A stretch of 49,663 nt of DNA, taken from NCBI GenBank assembly GCA_021808925.1, contig JAKBAR010000001.1, positions 23,023-72,685 on the forward strand, read 5' to 3'. The translations under genes and the position numbers were made by a program. The stretch is from Pseudomonadota bacterium (GTDB taxonomy: Bacteria; Pseudomonadota; Alphaproteobacteria; Paracaedibacterales; JAKBAR01). Every line of letters starts with the position of its first letter. Position 1 is the stretch's first letter. Below are positions 1 to 9,395 of the stretch, piece by piece. The notes beneath the pieces were generated by a model. That model worked only from the letters and a program-made list of their open reading frames with translations, had not been told where the DNA came from and made no database searches.

Positions 1-230
1 ACATTATCCCCATCCGTGTGGGGGATGCCCTTAAATGCAAGGAACTCTCGGACCGCCTCCTCACCGATTACGGTCTTTACATTCAGCCCATTAATTTTCC
101 AACGGTCCCTCTTGGCGAAGAACGCTTGCGCATCACCGTCACGCCCCAACACACAAAGGAGCATATGGATTGCCTTATCCAAGCCCTAAGCTTTCTATGG
201 AAGGAACTGAAACTCCAAAAAGCGGCTTAG
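1..230 (+). CDS. hemA: 5-aminolevulinate synthase, C-terminal end (partial)
   Basis: Only the last 75 or so codons are present; the reading frame enters from the left edge (first full codon at base 3) and stops with TAG at 228-230. The tail contains IYIQPINFPTVP-like residues (here LYIQPINFPTVPLGEERLRI), which is the conserved C-terminal strand of ALAS, the PLP enzyme that condenses glycine and succinyl-CoA to start haem synthesis by the C4 route. That route is typical of Alphaproteobacteria and mitochondria, so this fragment is one of the better lineage clues in the window. The PLP lysine and glycine-rich parts lie outside. The apparent GTG start at 18 is internal and should not be used. Confidence 0.88.
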   Translation, partial: IIPIRVGDALKCKELSDRLLTDYGLYIQPINFPTVPLGEERLRITVTPQHTKEHMDCLIQALSFLWKELKLQKAA

Positions 231-413
231 ACTCTAATGGCTTCAAACAGGGAACACAGGCAAACTGCTTCATTTTTTTCATAATTTTGAAAAAATTAAC
301 ACTGAGGAGTCATGGTTACCCATTAAAATACACGCATAAGGCTCATGACATTGAATGATCCTGTTGCCTCTTGTCCTTAAAATGGCTTAAATTATCAAGG
401 TAACTATGTAGAG

Positions 414-1133
414 ATGTTTTTAAAAGATATGACTCAGCTTCTTGTTGTAGATGATGACAGACGGCTTCGGCAGCTTCTATCAAGTTTTTTAAAAGACTCA
501 GGCTTTGATACTTTCGAAGCAGCGAGTGCTGCAGAGGCGCGCTCAATGCTTGCCACACACCCCATCGATGTGATGGTATTGGATGTGATGATGGAGGGCG
601 AGGATGGCATGAATCTCACAAAAAGCCTAAGATCAAATGGCTATAAAGATGTGGGCATTTTACTCCTTACAGCCAAAGATACTGTGAGTGATTGTATTAA
701 AGGTCTCGAGGCTGGTGCGGATGATTATCTTTCCAAACCTTTTGATCCCGGTGAGCTCCTTGCGCGCATTCGCTCTCTTCTTCGCCGAAAACAACCGGAG
801 ACTACAAAAGAAATTTCCCGTCTCTCTCTCGGTGACTACACGTTTGATACGAAAAGTAATACTCTTCTCAAAGGCACAGAAGCTGTTTTTCTCACGTCCA
901 GTGAGCTCACGTTGCTGCGCATTTTTGCACAATTACCGGGAAAACCGTTTACACGGGAAGAACTTGCACAGCGTATTGGCCACAGAGTCAGCGAACGCAG
1001 TGTGGATGTCCAAATTGTACGCCTGCGCCGGAAAATAGGGGATGATCCCCGTCAGCCACGCTATCTTCAGACGGTGCGTCATGTGGGCTATGGCCTTTAT
1101 CCAGACACGCATCAAGAGGATCAGGTTGCTTAG
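414..1133 (+). CDS. OmpR/PhoB-family response regulator (PetR-like)
   Basis: Two-domain response regulator of 239 aa. The receiver domain (about residues 6-125) shows the acidic cluster VVDDD, the phospho-acceptor Asp in VLDVMM (D57 from this start), the switch Thr in LLLTAKD and the Lys in LSKPFDPGE. A winged-helix DNA-binding domain (about 140-232) ends with the typical VRHVGYGL. A second ATG at 429 gives a start (MTQLLVVDDD) closer to family norms; AAGG about 12 nt before 414 favours the longer form, so the start is open. No histidine kinase gene lies next to it, so it is an orphan within this window. Its targets cannot be told from the sequence. Confidence 0.9.
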   Translation: MFLKDMTQLLVVDDDRRLRQLLSSFLKDSGFDTFEAASAAEARSMLATHPIDVMVLDVMMEGEDGMNLTKSLRSNGYKDVGILLLTAKDTVSDCIKGLEAGADDYLSKPFDPGELLARIRSLLRRKQPETTKEISRLSLGDYTFDTKSNTLLKGTEAVFLTSSELTLLRIFAQLPGKPFTREELAQRIGHRVSERSVDVQIVRLRRKIGDDPRQPRYLQTVRHVGYGLYPDTHQEDQVA

Positions 1134-1188
1134 TTAAAAATGAATCATGATAATAAAAAATTCAAAAAAAAAGGATGATCGTAATCTT

Positions 1189-1968
1189 ATGAAAATTCAT
1201 GTTTTAGGATGTGGTTCCTCTGGTGGGGTGCCGCTTATTTCGGGGAACTGGGGACGTTGCAATCCCGATAATCCTAAAAATCGTCGCACACGCACATCTA
1301 TCCTTGTCCAGGTCAAAGAAAAAAATATTTTGATTGATGCCTCGCCGGATTTGCGCGAGCAACTTTTACGTATTGGGGTGAATACGATTGACGCTGTGCT
1401 TATCACGCATGCTCACGCGGATCACTGCCATGGCTTGGATGAGCTTCGCCAAATTTTCTTTCATCAGCAAAAAAAAATTCCTGTTTACGCTGAGGCTGTG
1501 ACGCTGGAAAAAGTGCAAAGTATGTTTTCCTATATGTTCATATCGACTCACCCCATTTATCCAGAATATTTAACAGGCCATGCGATCAGACCTGGAACAT
1601 TTATGGTTGATGATCTTCCCATTACAATGTTTGAACAATCCCACGGCTATCAACAAACCTCGGGCTTTAAAATTGGATCAATGGCCTACTCTACCGATGT
1701 AAAAAGTTTTCCAAAGGAGTCGGAGATTTATCTGAAAAATCTGAGTCTTTGGATTGTGGATTGCTTGCGCTATGAAGAGCATCATACCCATGCGCATTTT
1801 GAGCTCACTATGGATTGGATCAAACAGTTTCAACCCAAGCGAGCAATTTTAACGCACATGTGTGAACGTATCGACTATGATGATATTTTTTCACGGTGCC
1901 CTGAAAACGTCACTCCGGCGTATGATCGCATGATCCTTGAGGAAAACGATACAGGCTTTGAGTGTTAG
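1189..1968 (+). CDS. MBL-fold metallohydrolase (PhnP/RNase Z-like)
   Basis: Protein of 259 aa with the metallo-beta-lactamase fold. The N-terminus carries LGCGSSGGVP, and the di-metal motif HAHADHCHG is at residues 74-82; further His/Asp ligands are likely at SHGYQ, YSTDV and the C-terminal LTHM. Relatives include PhnP-type cyclic phosphodiesterases and a common alphaproteobacterial hydrolase of unknown substrate that is often seen near TatD or lipB genes. The open frame reaches back to 1147, but that extension is a lysine/asparagine-rich stretch; the ATG at 1189 follows AAAGGATGA at a good distance and begins the conserved strand. It converges on lipB with 18 bp between stops. The substrate is not predictable. 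Confidence 0.88.
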   Translation: MKIHVLGCGSSGGVPLISGNWGRCNPDNPKNRRTRTSILVQVKEKNILIDASPDLREQLLRIGVNTIDAVLITHAHADHCHGLDELRQIFFHQQKKIPVYAEAVTLEKVQSMFSYMFISTHPIYPEYLTGHAIRPGTFMVDDLPITMFEQSHGYQQTSGFKIGSMAYSTDVKSFPKESEIYLKNLSLWIVDCLRYEEHHTHAHFELTMDWIKQFQPKRAILTHMCERIDYDDIFSRCPENVTPAYDRMILEENDTGFEC

Positions 1969-1986
1969 TGAGAGTGATAAAAAATT

Positions 1987-2604
1987 CTATGCAAAAGAAC
2001 GCGCAAAGGTTTGTTTTAAATACGCATCAAAAGTATCCATTGTCACATCAATCCCCAGCGCTTTAAGGCTTGTCACACCTTTGCCCTCAATACCGCAGGG
2101 GATAATTCCATTGTAATACTCAAGATTCGGAGCGAGATTAAAAGCAATACCGTATTTTGTAACCCATTTACTCACGCGCACGCCAATCGCCGCTATTTTA
2201 GAAGATCCTTTTTCTGTCGATACCCAAAGCCCGACGCCTGCCTCGTCCCGGCATGCCGTAACACCACAAAGATGTAAGGCCTCAATGCCCCATTGTTCCA
2301 GGCTCCACACATGTTTTTTAACATCACGTGTTCGCTTTGAAAGATCCAGCATAACGTAGCAGACACGCTGCCCTGGACCATGATACGTATATTTTCCCCC
2401 TCGCCCTATGGAATACACGGGAAGATCATGCGTTTTGAGGTAATCGCTAGCTTGAGCACTCGTCCCTGCTGTGTAGAGCGGTGAATGCTCTAAAAGCCAC
2501 ACACACTCAGAGAGTTTTTGTTGTTGGATGCCCATAATGCGCGCATCCATAAAAGCCTCCGCAGCATCATAATCAACGTATGCAGGAGACGTTATCCATT
2601 CCAC
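1987..2604 (-). CDS. lipB: Octanoyl-[acyl-carrier-protein]:protein octanoyltransferase
   Basis: LipB (205 aa) moves octanoate from acyl carrier protein to lysines of 2-oxoacid dehydrogenase E2 and GcvH proteins, the first step of lipoate attachment. Family marks are LLEHSPLYTAG near residue 40, GRGGKYTYHGPGQ near 88, the catalytic Lys in SSKIAAIGVRV and the catalytic Cys in IIPCGIEGKGVTSL. The start is GTG, chosen because AAAGGAG lies 7 nt upstream (2611-2617) and the protein then has normal family length. It follows infB on the same strand after a 49 bp gap, so it may be the last gene of the rimP-nusA-infB transcript, a position where rbfA is more usual. Confidence 0.95.
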   Translation of the reverse strand: MEWITSPAYVDYDAAEAFMDARIMGIQQQKLSECVWLLEHSPLYTAGTSAQASDYLKTHDLPVYSIGRGGKYTYHGPGQRVCYVMLDLSKRTRDVKKHVWSLEQWGIEALHLCGVTACRDEAGVGLWVSTEKGSSKIAAIGVRVSKWVTKYGIAFNLAPNLEYYNGIIPCGIEGKGVTSLKALGIDVTMDTFDAYLKQTFARSFA

Positions 2605-2653
2605 AAAGAATCTCCTTTATGCTTCTTTTTACAGAAGAGATACACGAGCGTTA

Positions 2654-5272
2654 CTAAAGAGCGCGCGCAATTTCTTCAATCTCAAAGCATTCGATCACAT
2701 CGCCTTGCTTAATATCATCATAATGCTCAAAGGCCATACCGCACTCAAAACTATCTTTGACTTCTTTGACTTCGTCTTTAAAGCGACGAAGTGTTTTAAG
2801 GGCACCTTCGTGAATCACAACATCATCACGCAGCAATCGGACTTTTGCACCGCGCTTGACGAGTCCTTCAGTCACATAACAACCCGCAACTTTACCGATT
2901 TTCGTAATATTAAAGACCTCGCGAATTTCGGCATAGCCAAGGAATTTTTCCTTAAGTGTCGGGCTCAAAAGTCCACCAAGTGCTGCTTTAATATCATCAA
3001 GAGCATCATAAATAATTGAATAATAGCGAATATCCACAGCATCGCGCCGCGCAAGATCACGTGCTTGAGGATTTGCACGCACGTTAAACCCAACGATAAA
3101 ACCATTCGATGCCCGTGCCAACGTCACGTCACTTTCGTTAATACCGCCTACGGCACCGTGAAGAATACGCACAGAAACCTCATCATTCGCCATTTTCAAA
3201 AGGCTACTTGTAATTGCTTCAAGGGAGCCTTGAACGTCTGTTTTAATCACAACAGCAAGTTCTTTGATATTGCTTGCCGCAATACGGTTCATCATCTTAT
3301 CCATATTGGACTTAGAAACAGCTGCCGCCTTGGCTTCTTTTTCTTTGTGCTCACGGTACTCAGCAACTTCACGTGCACGGCTTTCAGATTCGACAACAAA
3401 GAACTCATCACCAGCCGCAGGAAGACCGTTAAAGCCAATCACCTCTACAGGCATCGATGGCAAAGCGTTTGTAACTTTCTGGCCGTGATCATCAACAAGC
3501 GCCCGCACACGCCCCCATTCTTTACCCGCCACAAAAATATCACCTATTTTCAGCGTACCACGCTGCACCAGAATTGTGGCAACGGTACCCCGTCCACGCT
3601 CCAGTTTGCTTTCCACAACAACACCTTCTGCATCACGGTTAGGATTCGCCTTAAGATCAAGAATCTCCGCCTGAAGAAGAACAGCTTCCTCGAGTTTATC
3701 AAGGTTCATACGCTTCTTCGCAGAAACTTCGACAGCCATAACATCGCCCCCAAAATCCTCAAGGACAACACCATGTTGCAGCAATTCAGAGCGCACACGC
3801 GTGGGATCAGCCTCGGGCTTATCAATTTTATTAATCGCCACAACAAGCGGCACATTCGCAGCCTTTGCGTGATTAATCGCCTCGATCGTTTGCGGCATAA
3901 TACCATCATCCGCCGCCACAACAAGAACAACAACGTCGGTAATGTCTGCACCACGGGCACGCATTTCTGTAAAAGCTGCGTGGCCAGGTGTATCGATAAA
4001 AGTAATTTTCTGACCCGATTGAATCGTCACCTGATAAGCACCGATGTGCTGTGTAATGCCACCGGCCTCACCACTGACAACATCGGTTGAGCGTAACGCA
4101 TCTAGCAATGACGTTTTACCATGATCCACGTGGCCCATCACCGTTACAACAGGCGCACGGGAGACAAGAAGATCAACAGCATCTTCTGCGCCACGCAAAC
4201 CAATTTCAATATCAGAATCCGCAACACGTTTAGGTGTGTGCCCAAACTCAGAACACACAAGTTCTGCTGTATCCGCATCAATAATCTGGTTAATCGTCAC
4301 CATCATACCAAGTTTCATCAGTGTTTTTACAACGTCAGCCCCACGCACAGCCATACGATTTGCAAGCTCACCAACACTCATTGTCTCAGGGATAATCACT
4401 TCGCGCGTAATTTTAATGGCCTCGGTCTGAACCCCTGATTGCTTTTGCTTTTGCTTCGCGCGCCTGTAGGACGCCATGGAACGCATACGATCGGACTCTT
4501 CATTGAGTGCACGTGTCAAAGACGAACCCGTTAGTTTTTTGGGAAGAGCACTATCTTTTTTCACAGCCGTTGTCGGAGCCGCAACAGCTTTTTTCGTATC
4601 CACACGCTGTGTTCTTTTTTTACTCCCCTCACCTGTTACATCAAAATCATCATCCAAAAGAGCTTTAGGCGATGTTCTTGTTTCAGTCTTTGAAGGAGCC
4701 GCCGGCCGTGCTGAGGGCTTAAAATCATGGGCCATGAATATACGCGGCTCAGACGAGGTATTTTTTGAAGGCTGACTTTCCACACGCGCCTTTGACTCTT
4801 GCTTCTTTGCCAACGATGCAGGAGCTGAGCTACTTGTCTGTGTAGGCGCCGCATGAGAATAGGACCTTTTTTCCTCCAAAGAAGGTTCTTTTGAAGAGGT
4901 TTCCTTCGCCTCAACAGCTCCAGAAGATAGTTCAGAAGGAATGTCCGCTTGTCCCTCTTGCTCATGATAGTCCCCCTCTTCCTCGAAGGATTTAGGTTTT
5001 TCTTTCATTGACTCCTTCAGCGCGCGCATCCGAGACTCAAGCTCATCTTTTGTAAAGCGGGAGAAAGCAGCTGCATCCTCCAAAGAATTTTCTTGATTTT
5101 TCTGCTCTTGCTCCGCTGCTGTAAGACGTTTTTTCTTTACCTCCACAGCCACTGTTTTAGATCGCCCATGGGCAAAACTCTGCCTGACCTGCTCCATATC
5201 CACAGGTTTTTTTAATTCAAGTTTCTTACCCAGCGTAAGGGTTTTTGTTTGCTTTGGGGTATCGTCCGTCAT
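2654..5272 (-). CDS. infB: Translation initiation factor IF-2
   Basis: IF-2 (872 aa) is the GTPase that places initiator tRNA on the 30S subunit and promotes subunit joining. The first 290 or so residues are a charged, low-complexity region rich in Lys, Glu and Ser, as in other alphaproteobacterial IF-2 proteins, followed by the IF2_N segment. The G domain has [15 protein letters not shown] (G1), DTPGHAAF (G3) and INKID (G4); domains II, III and the fMet-tRNA-binding C-domain follow to EIARAL. It lies 31 bp behind nusA in the classical rimP-nusA-infB cluster, but no ylxR lies between the two and no rbfA follows. Confidence 0.98.
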   Translation of the reverse strand: MTDDTPKQTKTLTLGKKLELKKPVDMEQVRQSFAHGRSKTVAVEVKKKRLTAAEQEQKNQENSLEDAAAFSRFTKDELESRMRALKESMKEKPKSFEEEGDYHEQEGQADIPSELSSGAVEAKETSSKEPSLEEKRSYSHAAPTQTSSSAPASLAKKQESKARVESQPSKNTSSEPRIFMAHDFKPSARPAAPSKTETRTSPKALLDDDFDVTGEGSKKRTQRVDTKKAVAAPTTAVKKDSALPKKLTGSSLTRALNEESDRMRSMASYRRAKQKQKQSGVQTEAIKITREVIIPETMSVGELANRMAVRGADVVKTLMKLGMMVTINQIIDADTAELVCSEFGHTPKRVADSDIEIGLRGAEDAVDLLVSRAPVVTVMGHVDHGKTSLLDALRSTDVVSGEAGGITQHIGAYQVTIQSGQKITFIDTPGHAAFTEMRARGADITDVVVLVVAADDGIMPQTIEAINHAKAANVPLVVAINKIDKPEADPTRVRSELLQHGVVLEDFGGDVMAVEVSAKKRMNLDKLEEAVLLQAEILDLKANPNRDAEGVVVESKLERGRGTVATILVQRGTLKIGDIFVAGKEWGRVRALVDDHGQKVTNALPSMPVEVIGFNGLPAAGDEFFVVESESRAREVAEYREHKEKEAKAAAVSKSNMDKMMNRIAASNIKELAVVIKTDVQGSLEAITSSLLKMANDEVSVRILHGAVGGINESDVTLARASNGFIVGFNVRANPQARDLARRDAVDIRYYSIIYDALDDIKAALGGLLSPTLKEKFLGYAEIREVFNITKIGKVAGCYVTEGLVKRGAKVRLLRDDVVIHEGALKTLRRFKDEVKEVKDSFECGMAFEHYDDIKQGDVIECFEIEEIARAL

Positions 5273-5303
5273 GGCGTGCTTTCTTTAAAGTGTATTCTTA
5301 AAA

Positions 5304-6848
5304 CTATTTCTCACTAAACCAGTGCTCACGAGCTTTCATAATAAGTTCATTGGCTTTCTCAAGAGTCATAGCATCTCGCCCTAAAATATCAAGGACTTCA
5401 TCCCCGGACAAATCCGCAAAATCATCGAGCGTTTTAATGCCCTTTTCCACAAGCTGAATAAGACAAACCGGTGAAAGCCCTTCAAGTGCCAGGAGATCGT
5501 CCGATGCCCCTAGTTTTTTTGCCGCAGTTGTATGCTCTTTGTTTTTGCTTTGGAGATAGTTATTAGCACGATTTTGAAGCTCTTCACCAATCTCTTCATC
5601 AAATCCCTCAATACGCGCAAATTCACTAAGAGCCACCTCAGCAAGTTCTTCAATACTCACAAAACCTTCTGCCGCTAAAAGCTGAGCAATCGTTTCATCC
5701 ACATCGAGCGCCTGCATAAAAAGCTGTGTGCGCAGATTATATTCTTCTGTACGGCGTGCTATTTCTTGATCCTCTGTGAGAATATCAATATTCCATCCTG
5801 TGAGCTGTGACGCAAGGCGCACGTTTTGACCACGCCGCCCAATTGCAAGGCTCAGCTGATCTTCGGGAACGACCACATCCACACGATGAGCCTCCTCATC
5901 AATCACAACCTTGGACGCCTCTGCAGGCGCAAGGGCATTCACAACAAATGTTGCAGGATTCGATGACCAAGGGATAATATCGACTTTTTCTCCGTGCAGC
6001 TCACTCACAATAGCTTGCACCCTTGACCCGCGCATACCAACGCATGCACCCACAGGATCAAGACCTGAATCCGGTGAAAAAACAGCCATTTTCGCACGGC
6101 TACCGGGATCACGCGCAATCGCTTTAACCTCGATCACACCTTCATAAATTTCAGGAACTTCTTGCTCAAAAAGCTTTGCCATAAACCATGGATGAGTCCT
6201 TGATACGGAAATCATCGGACCCCGTGCATTGGGATTGACTTCGGTAATAAAAACACGGATGCGGTCGCCCGATTGAAAATTTTCACGCGGGATCATGTCA
6301 TCGCGGCGCATAATCGCCTCACCACGACCAAGCTCAAGGATAACATTTCCAAACTCTATGCGGCGCACCACAGCACTCACGATTTGACCTACGCGCCCTT
6401 CAAATTCTTCGTACATCTTAGCACGCTCTGCATCCCGTACTTTTTGCGTAATCACCTGACGTGCACTTTGAGCCGCCACGCGACCAAACTCCACAGGCGG
6501 AAGATCATAAACAATAACCTCGCCGACCTCCATATCGCTAAGCTCAGGATCTTTTTGTGCATCACTCAATTTCATTTGAGTCATCGCATTGTCAAAAGCC
6601 TCATCCTCCACAATGGTAATATGCTTTTCGAGCGTCACAGCACCCGTTGTACGATCCACAAAAACATGAATATCGTTCTCGAAACCATATTTTGTTTTCG
6701 CTGTTTTTAAAATCGCCTGCTCCATGGCAAAAAGAATCTCTTCACGCTCAATACCTTTTTCACGTGCGACTACATCTGCCACTTGCAACAACTCATGACG
6801 CGGCTGTGCTTGGATATGTTCGTGTAATTTAACCTTTCGATGTGCCAC
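5304..6848 (-). CDS. nusA: Transcription termination/antitermination protein NusA
   Basis: NusA (514 aa) binds RNA polymerase and nascent RNA and modulates pausing, termination and rRNA antitermination. Order of parts: N-terminal polymerase-binding domain (EGIEREEILFAMEQAI-like region, here KGIEREEILFAMEQA), S1 domain (about 150-220), two KH domains (with VGACVGMRGSRV and LAIGRRGQNVRLASQLT), and two C-terminal helix-hairpin-helix acidic repeats (from about 380). It starts within the end of rimP, overlapping it by 20 bp, which suggests coupled translation. Confidence 0.97.
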   Translation of the reverse strand: MAHRKVKLHEHIQAQPRHELLQVADVVAREKGIEREEILFAMEQAILKTAKTKYGFENDIHVFVDRTTGAVTLEKHITIVEDEAFDNAMTQMKLSDAQKDPELSDMEVGEVIVYDLPPVEFGRVAAQSARQVITQKVRDAERAKMYEEFEGRVGQIVSAVVRRIEFGNVILELGRGEAIMRRDDMIPRENFQSGDRIRVFITEVNPNARGPMISVSRTHPWFMAKLFEQEVPEIYEGVIEVKAIARDPGSRAKMAVFSPDSGLDPVGACVGMRGSRVQAIVSELHGEKVDIIPWSSNPATFVVNALAPAEASKVVIDEEAHRVDVVVPEDQLSLAIGRRGQNVRLASQLTGWNIDILTEDQEIARRTEEYNLRTQLFMQALDVDETIAQLLAAEGFVSIEELAEVALSEFARIEGFDEEIGEELQNRANNYLQSKNKEHTTAAKKLGASDDLLALEGLSPVCLIQLVEKGIKTLDDFADLSGDEVLDILGRDAMTLEKANELIMKAREHWFSEK

Positions 6849-7350
6849 TGGCTTTACCCTTTTTTCCTATAGAATGACCAAAATCAACGTGCAATTTTGC
6901 GCTTAAAATTTGATGATAGAAAACATCAAAAGAGAGATCCTCTTCTGCACTTTCTTCCTTCACCGTTACATTAATCCCCATATCATTTGCATGATTGAGG
7001 TGTGCTATAAATCTTTTCCTATGATGAAGGATCTCTGTCAAGTGTAACTTGATGTCTTTGCCTGAAAAACGCTCAAAATCTTTTGGTTTCACAAGAGGAC
7101 GATCGAGCCCTGGCGATGATACTTCTAAAACATACGCAAAAGGAAAAGGATCCTCAACATCCAAAAGAACAGAAGCGTGACGGCTCACGCGCTCGCAATC
7201 CTCAATTGTTATCTCTGTATGATCAAGCTTTTCAATCATGATTTGTACTGTCTTGCGCACGTTTCCAGAAACCTGCACACGCACAATCGCATAGCCTTGA
7301 TGCTCCAGCGATGCAGCCAAAATATGTTCAACTTTTTCCGATAAATTCAA
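6829..7350 (-). CDS. rimP: Ribosome maturation factor RimP
   Basis: RimP (173 aa) assists 30S subunit maturation. The central segment VSRHASVLLDVEDP and the following YVLEVSSPGLDRPLVKPKDF are family signatures; the N-domain has the YAIVRVQV strand. The start is TTG at 7350, with AGGG about 9 nt upstream, giving the frame its normal length; no ATG nearby fits. First gene of the leftward rimP-nusA-infB cluster, so its promoter should lie in the 255 bp shared with divergent sodB. Confidence 0.93.
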   Translation of the reverse strand: MNLSEKVEHILAASLEHQGYAIVRVQVSGNVRKTVQIMIEKLDHTEITIEDCERVSRHASVLLDVEDPFPFAYVLEVSSPGLDRPLVKPKDFERFSGKDIKLHLTEILHHRKRFIAHLNHANDMGINVTVKEESAEEDLSFDVFYHQILSAKLHVDFGHSIGKKGKASGTSKG

Positions 7351-7605
7351 TCAATTACCCTAAAAGATATTATCAACCTTAATGTTCTAGAGAAAATGTA
7401 AGGATTCACGACTTAAAATTCAAGATCAATCGTATCACGCACGAAAAGAAATATGGGAATAATCCTACACTAACAACTCTTTTCTCCACCATGAGGAGTG
7501 ATTTTCGGGAGAAATTCCAAAATTTAGTGTCACTTTTGCTGTTGCATTTTTTATCAAATTCATGACTACTAAGTGGAGCATTACTGATACTCAAGAGAAG
7601 CGCTC

Positions 7606-8199
7606 ATGGCCCACGAACTCCCCAAACTTCCTTATGAAATGACGGCTCTCGAGCCTCATATTTCGCGAAAAACCTTGGAATATCACCATGGAAAGCATCA
7701 CCAAACATACGTCACAAATCTGAATAATCTTCTCAAAGATCATCCAACTTATGCCACGCTTTCCTTGGAAGAAGTGATTCAAAGGTCCTTTGGAGAAAAG
7801 AACACGAGCATTTTTAATAATGCAGCCCAGGTGTGGAATCACACATTTTACTGGCATTGCATGAGACCCAATGGCGGTGGTCAACCAGGTGGTGATTTAC
7901 TTGCTCTTATTCACAGGGATTTTGGCACCTATGAAGCTTTTCGTGAAGCGTTCACACAAGCAGCCCTTACTCAGTTCGGCAGTGGCTGGGCATGGCTTGT
8001 GCTCAAAGATGGCAAGCTCTCCATTATGAAAACAGGCAATGCTGACCTTCCCATGGTCCATGGTGCAAAAGCCCTTTTGACCATCGATGTATGGGAGCAT
8101 GCCTATTACATTGATTATCACAATCTTCGCGCTCAATATATTAATATCTTCTTAGATCACTTAGTGAATTGGGATTTTGTAGGAAGTAATATGGCCTAA
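7606..8199 (+). CDS. sodB: Superoxide dismutase, iron type
   Basis: Fe superoxide dismutase (197 aa) converts superoxide to oxygen and peroxide. Metal ligands are visible: His in KTLEYHHGKHHQTYV, His in WNHTFYW, and Asp/His in DVWEHAYY. The Gln in NAAQVWNH two residues before the ligand His stretch is the Fe-type placement. Length is normal for SodB and no signal peptide is seen, so it is cytoplasmic. It is followed by a hairpin terminator. It sits divergent to rimP. With the rubrerythrin at 31689 it forms part of the oxidative stress set in the window. Confidence 0.96.
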   Translation: MAHELPKLPYEMTALEPHISRKTLEYHHGKHHQTYVTNLNNLLKDHPTYATLSLEEVIQRSFGEKNTSIFNNAAQVWNHTFYWHCMRPNGGGQPGGDLLALIHRDFGTYEAFREAFTQAALTQFGSGWAWLVLKDGKLSIMKTGNADLPMVHGAKALLTIDVWEHAYYIDYHNLRAQYINIFLDHLVNWDFVGSNMA

Positions 8200-8230
8200 A
8201 ACATTCTTTTTAACGATTTAACGCTCCCTT

Positions 8231-8263
8231 AAAATAAGCAGGTGTTGGCTTGCTTATTTTGAC
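8231..8263 (+). terminator. Probable intrinsic terminator of sodB
   Basis: Perfect 10-bp arms AAAATAAGCA (8231-8240) and TGCTTATTTT (8251-8260) with a 10-nt loop; the right arm itself ends in four T. The hairpin lies 31 nt after the sodB stop and before dapE. Confidence 0.6.
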
Positions 8264-8286
8264 CTTTAAAATCGCGCATAAAAATC

Positions 8287-9390
8287 ATGCCATCCTCTGT
8301 TCTTCTCCTCGCTCAAACGCTTATACGCTTTCCAAGTATTACACCCCACGACCATGGATGCTTGGATTTTATCGAAGCGTATCTTGCCCCTCTTGGTTTT
8401 ATCTCACATCGCCTTGACAAACAGGGCACGAGTAACCTTTATGCAAAATGCGATCGCGGTGGGAAAAATTATTGTTTTGCAGGCCACACAGATGTTGTAC
8501 CCCCCATTGATAACGCCTTGTGGACCTATCCTCCCTTTGCCGCAGAAGTTCATCATAATATCCTTTATGGGCGTGGTGCTGTGGACATGAAAGGAGGGAT
8601 CGCAGCCTATTTAGCCGCCCTTCCTGTCCTTTTAAAAAAACATCCTGATGAGAGTTTTAGTCTTCTTTTAACCTCCGATGAGGAAGGCGATGCAACCTAT
8701 GGCACGCCTGTTGTCCTTGAGTGGTTGCGCGCACACAATGAAACCATCGACATTTGCCTTGTGGGTGAGCCCACAGCACGCACGAGCATAGGCGATACGA
8801 TTAAAATAGGTGCAAGAGGGAGTTTAAATGCGCTTTTAAAGGTCAAAGGCGTTGCGGGTCACGTCGCCTACCAGAACCTTGCCAAAAACCCCATTCCCTC
8901 TCTTCTCACTTTTTTACAAACCCTGCAAGAACCCCTCGATCAGGGCACTGATATTTTTGAGAAAAGTACACTTCAAATCACAAGCATTGATGTCGGGAAT
9001 GCGACAACAAACCTTATCCCAGACAATGTCACAGCACGCTTTAATGTGCGCTTTAATCCGCACCACACAGGTGAATCCCTTGAGCATTATTTTAAACATA
9101 GGGCATCCAATCTTTTAGAGGATTACGAGCTCCACATGATCACAACCGGCGAGGCTTTCGAAGGATGTAAGACGCATATAGCCGCTTCCTATGCAAAAAA
9201 GATTGATCATCTCACAGGCAAAAATGTGGAGCTGAGCACACACGGTGGCACCTCTGACGCGCGCTTTATTAAAGACATCTGCCCTGTTTTCGAACTCGGT
9301 CTTAGAACGGACCAAGCCCACAAAATTAATGAGCATGTCAGCATCGAGGACCTTGAGACCTTGCAAAAAATTTATGAGACTATTTTTTGA
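8287..9390 (+). CDS. dapE: Succinyl-diaminopimelate desuccinylase
   Basis: DapE (367 aa) is a di-zinc M20-family hydrolase that releases succinate from N-succinyl-LL-diaminopimelate, giving the precursor of lysine and peptidoglycan meso-DAP. Visible marks: FAGHTDVVPP (first metal His and Asp), GRGAVDMKGGIAAYL (bridging Asp), SDEEGDATYGT (catalytic Glu), and the late THGGTSDARFI. The dimerisation domain sits between about 175 and 290. It ends only 5 bp from the convergent MFS gene. With dapA at 13040 it shows the succinylase version of the DAP pathway. Confidence 0.96.
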   Translation: MPSSVLLLAQTLIRFPSITPHDHGCLDFIEAYLAPLGFISHRLDKQGTSNLYAKCDRGGKNYCFAGHTDVVPPIDNALWTYPPFAAEVHHNILYGRGAVDMKGGIAAYLAALPVLLKKHPDESFSLLLTSDEEGDATYGTPVVLEWLRAHNETIDICLVGEPTARTSIGDTIKIGARGSLNALLKVKGVAGHVAYQNLAKNPIPSLLTFLQTLQEPLDQGTDIFEKSTLQITSIDVGNATTNLIPDNVTARFNVRFNPHHTGESLEHYFKHRASNLLEDYELHMITTGEAFEGCKTHIAASYAKKIDHLTGKNVELSTHGGTSDARFIKDICPVFELGLRTDQAHKINEHVSIEDLETLQKIYETIF

Positions 9391-9395
9391 TCGAC

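Noticed and set aside
170-358. 62-codon frame after hemA
   Set aside because: It overlaps the hemA end out of frame and has no supporting signal.
3065-4090. 341-codon open frame on the plus strand opposite infB
   Set aside because: It is a shadow of infB codon usage, rich in His, Asn, Arg and Cys in a non-protein-like mix, with no family resemblance.
7406-7594. 62-codon minus-strand frame in the rimP-sodB gap
   Set aside because: No ribosome-binding site or family features; the 255-bp gap more likely holds the two divergent promoters.
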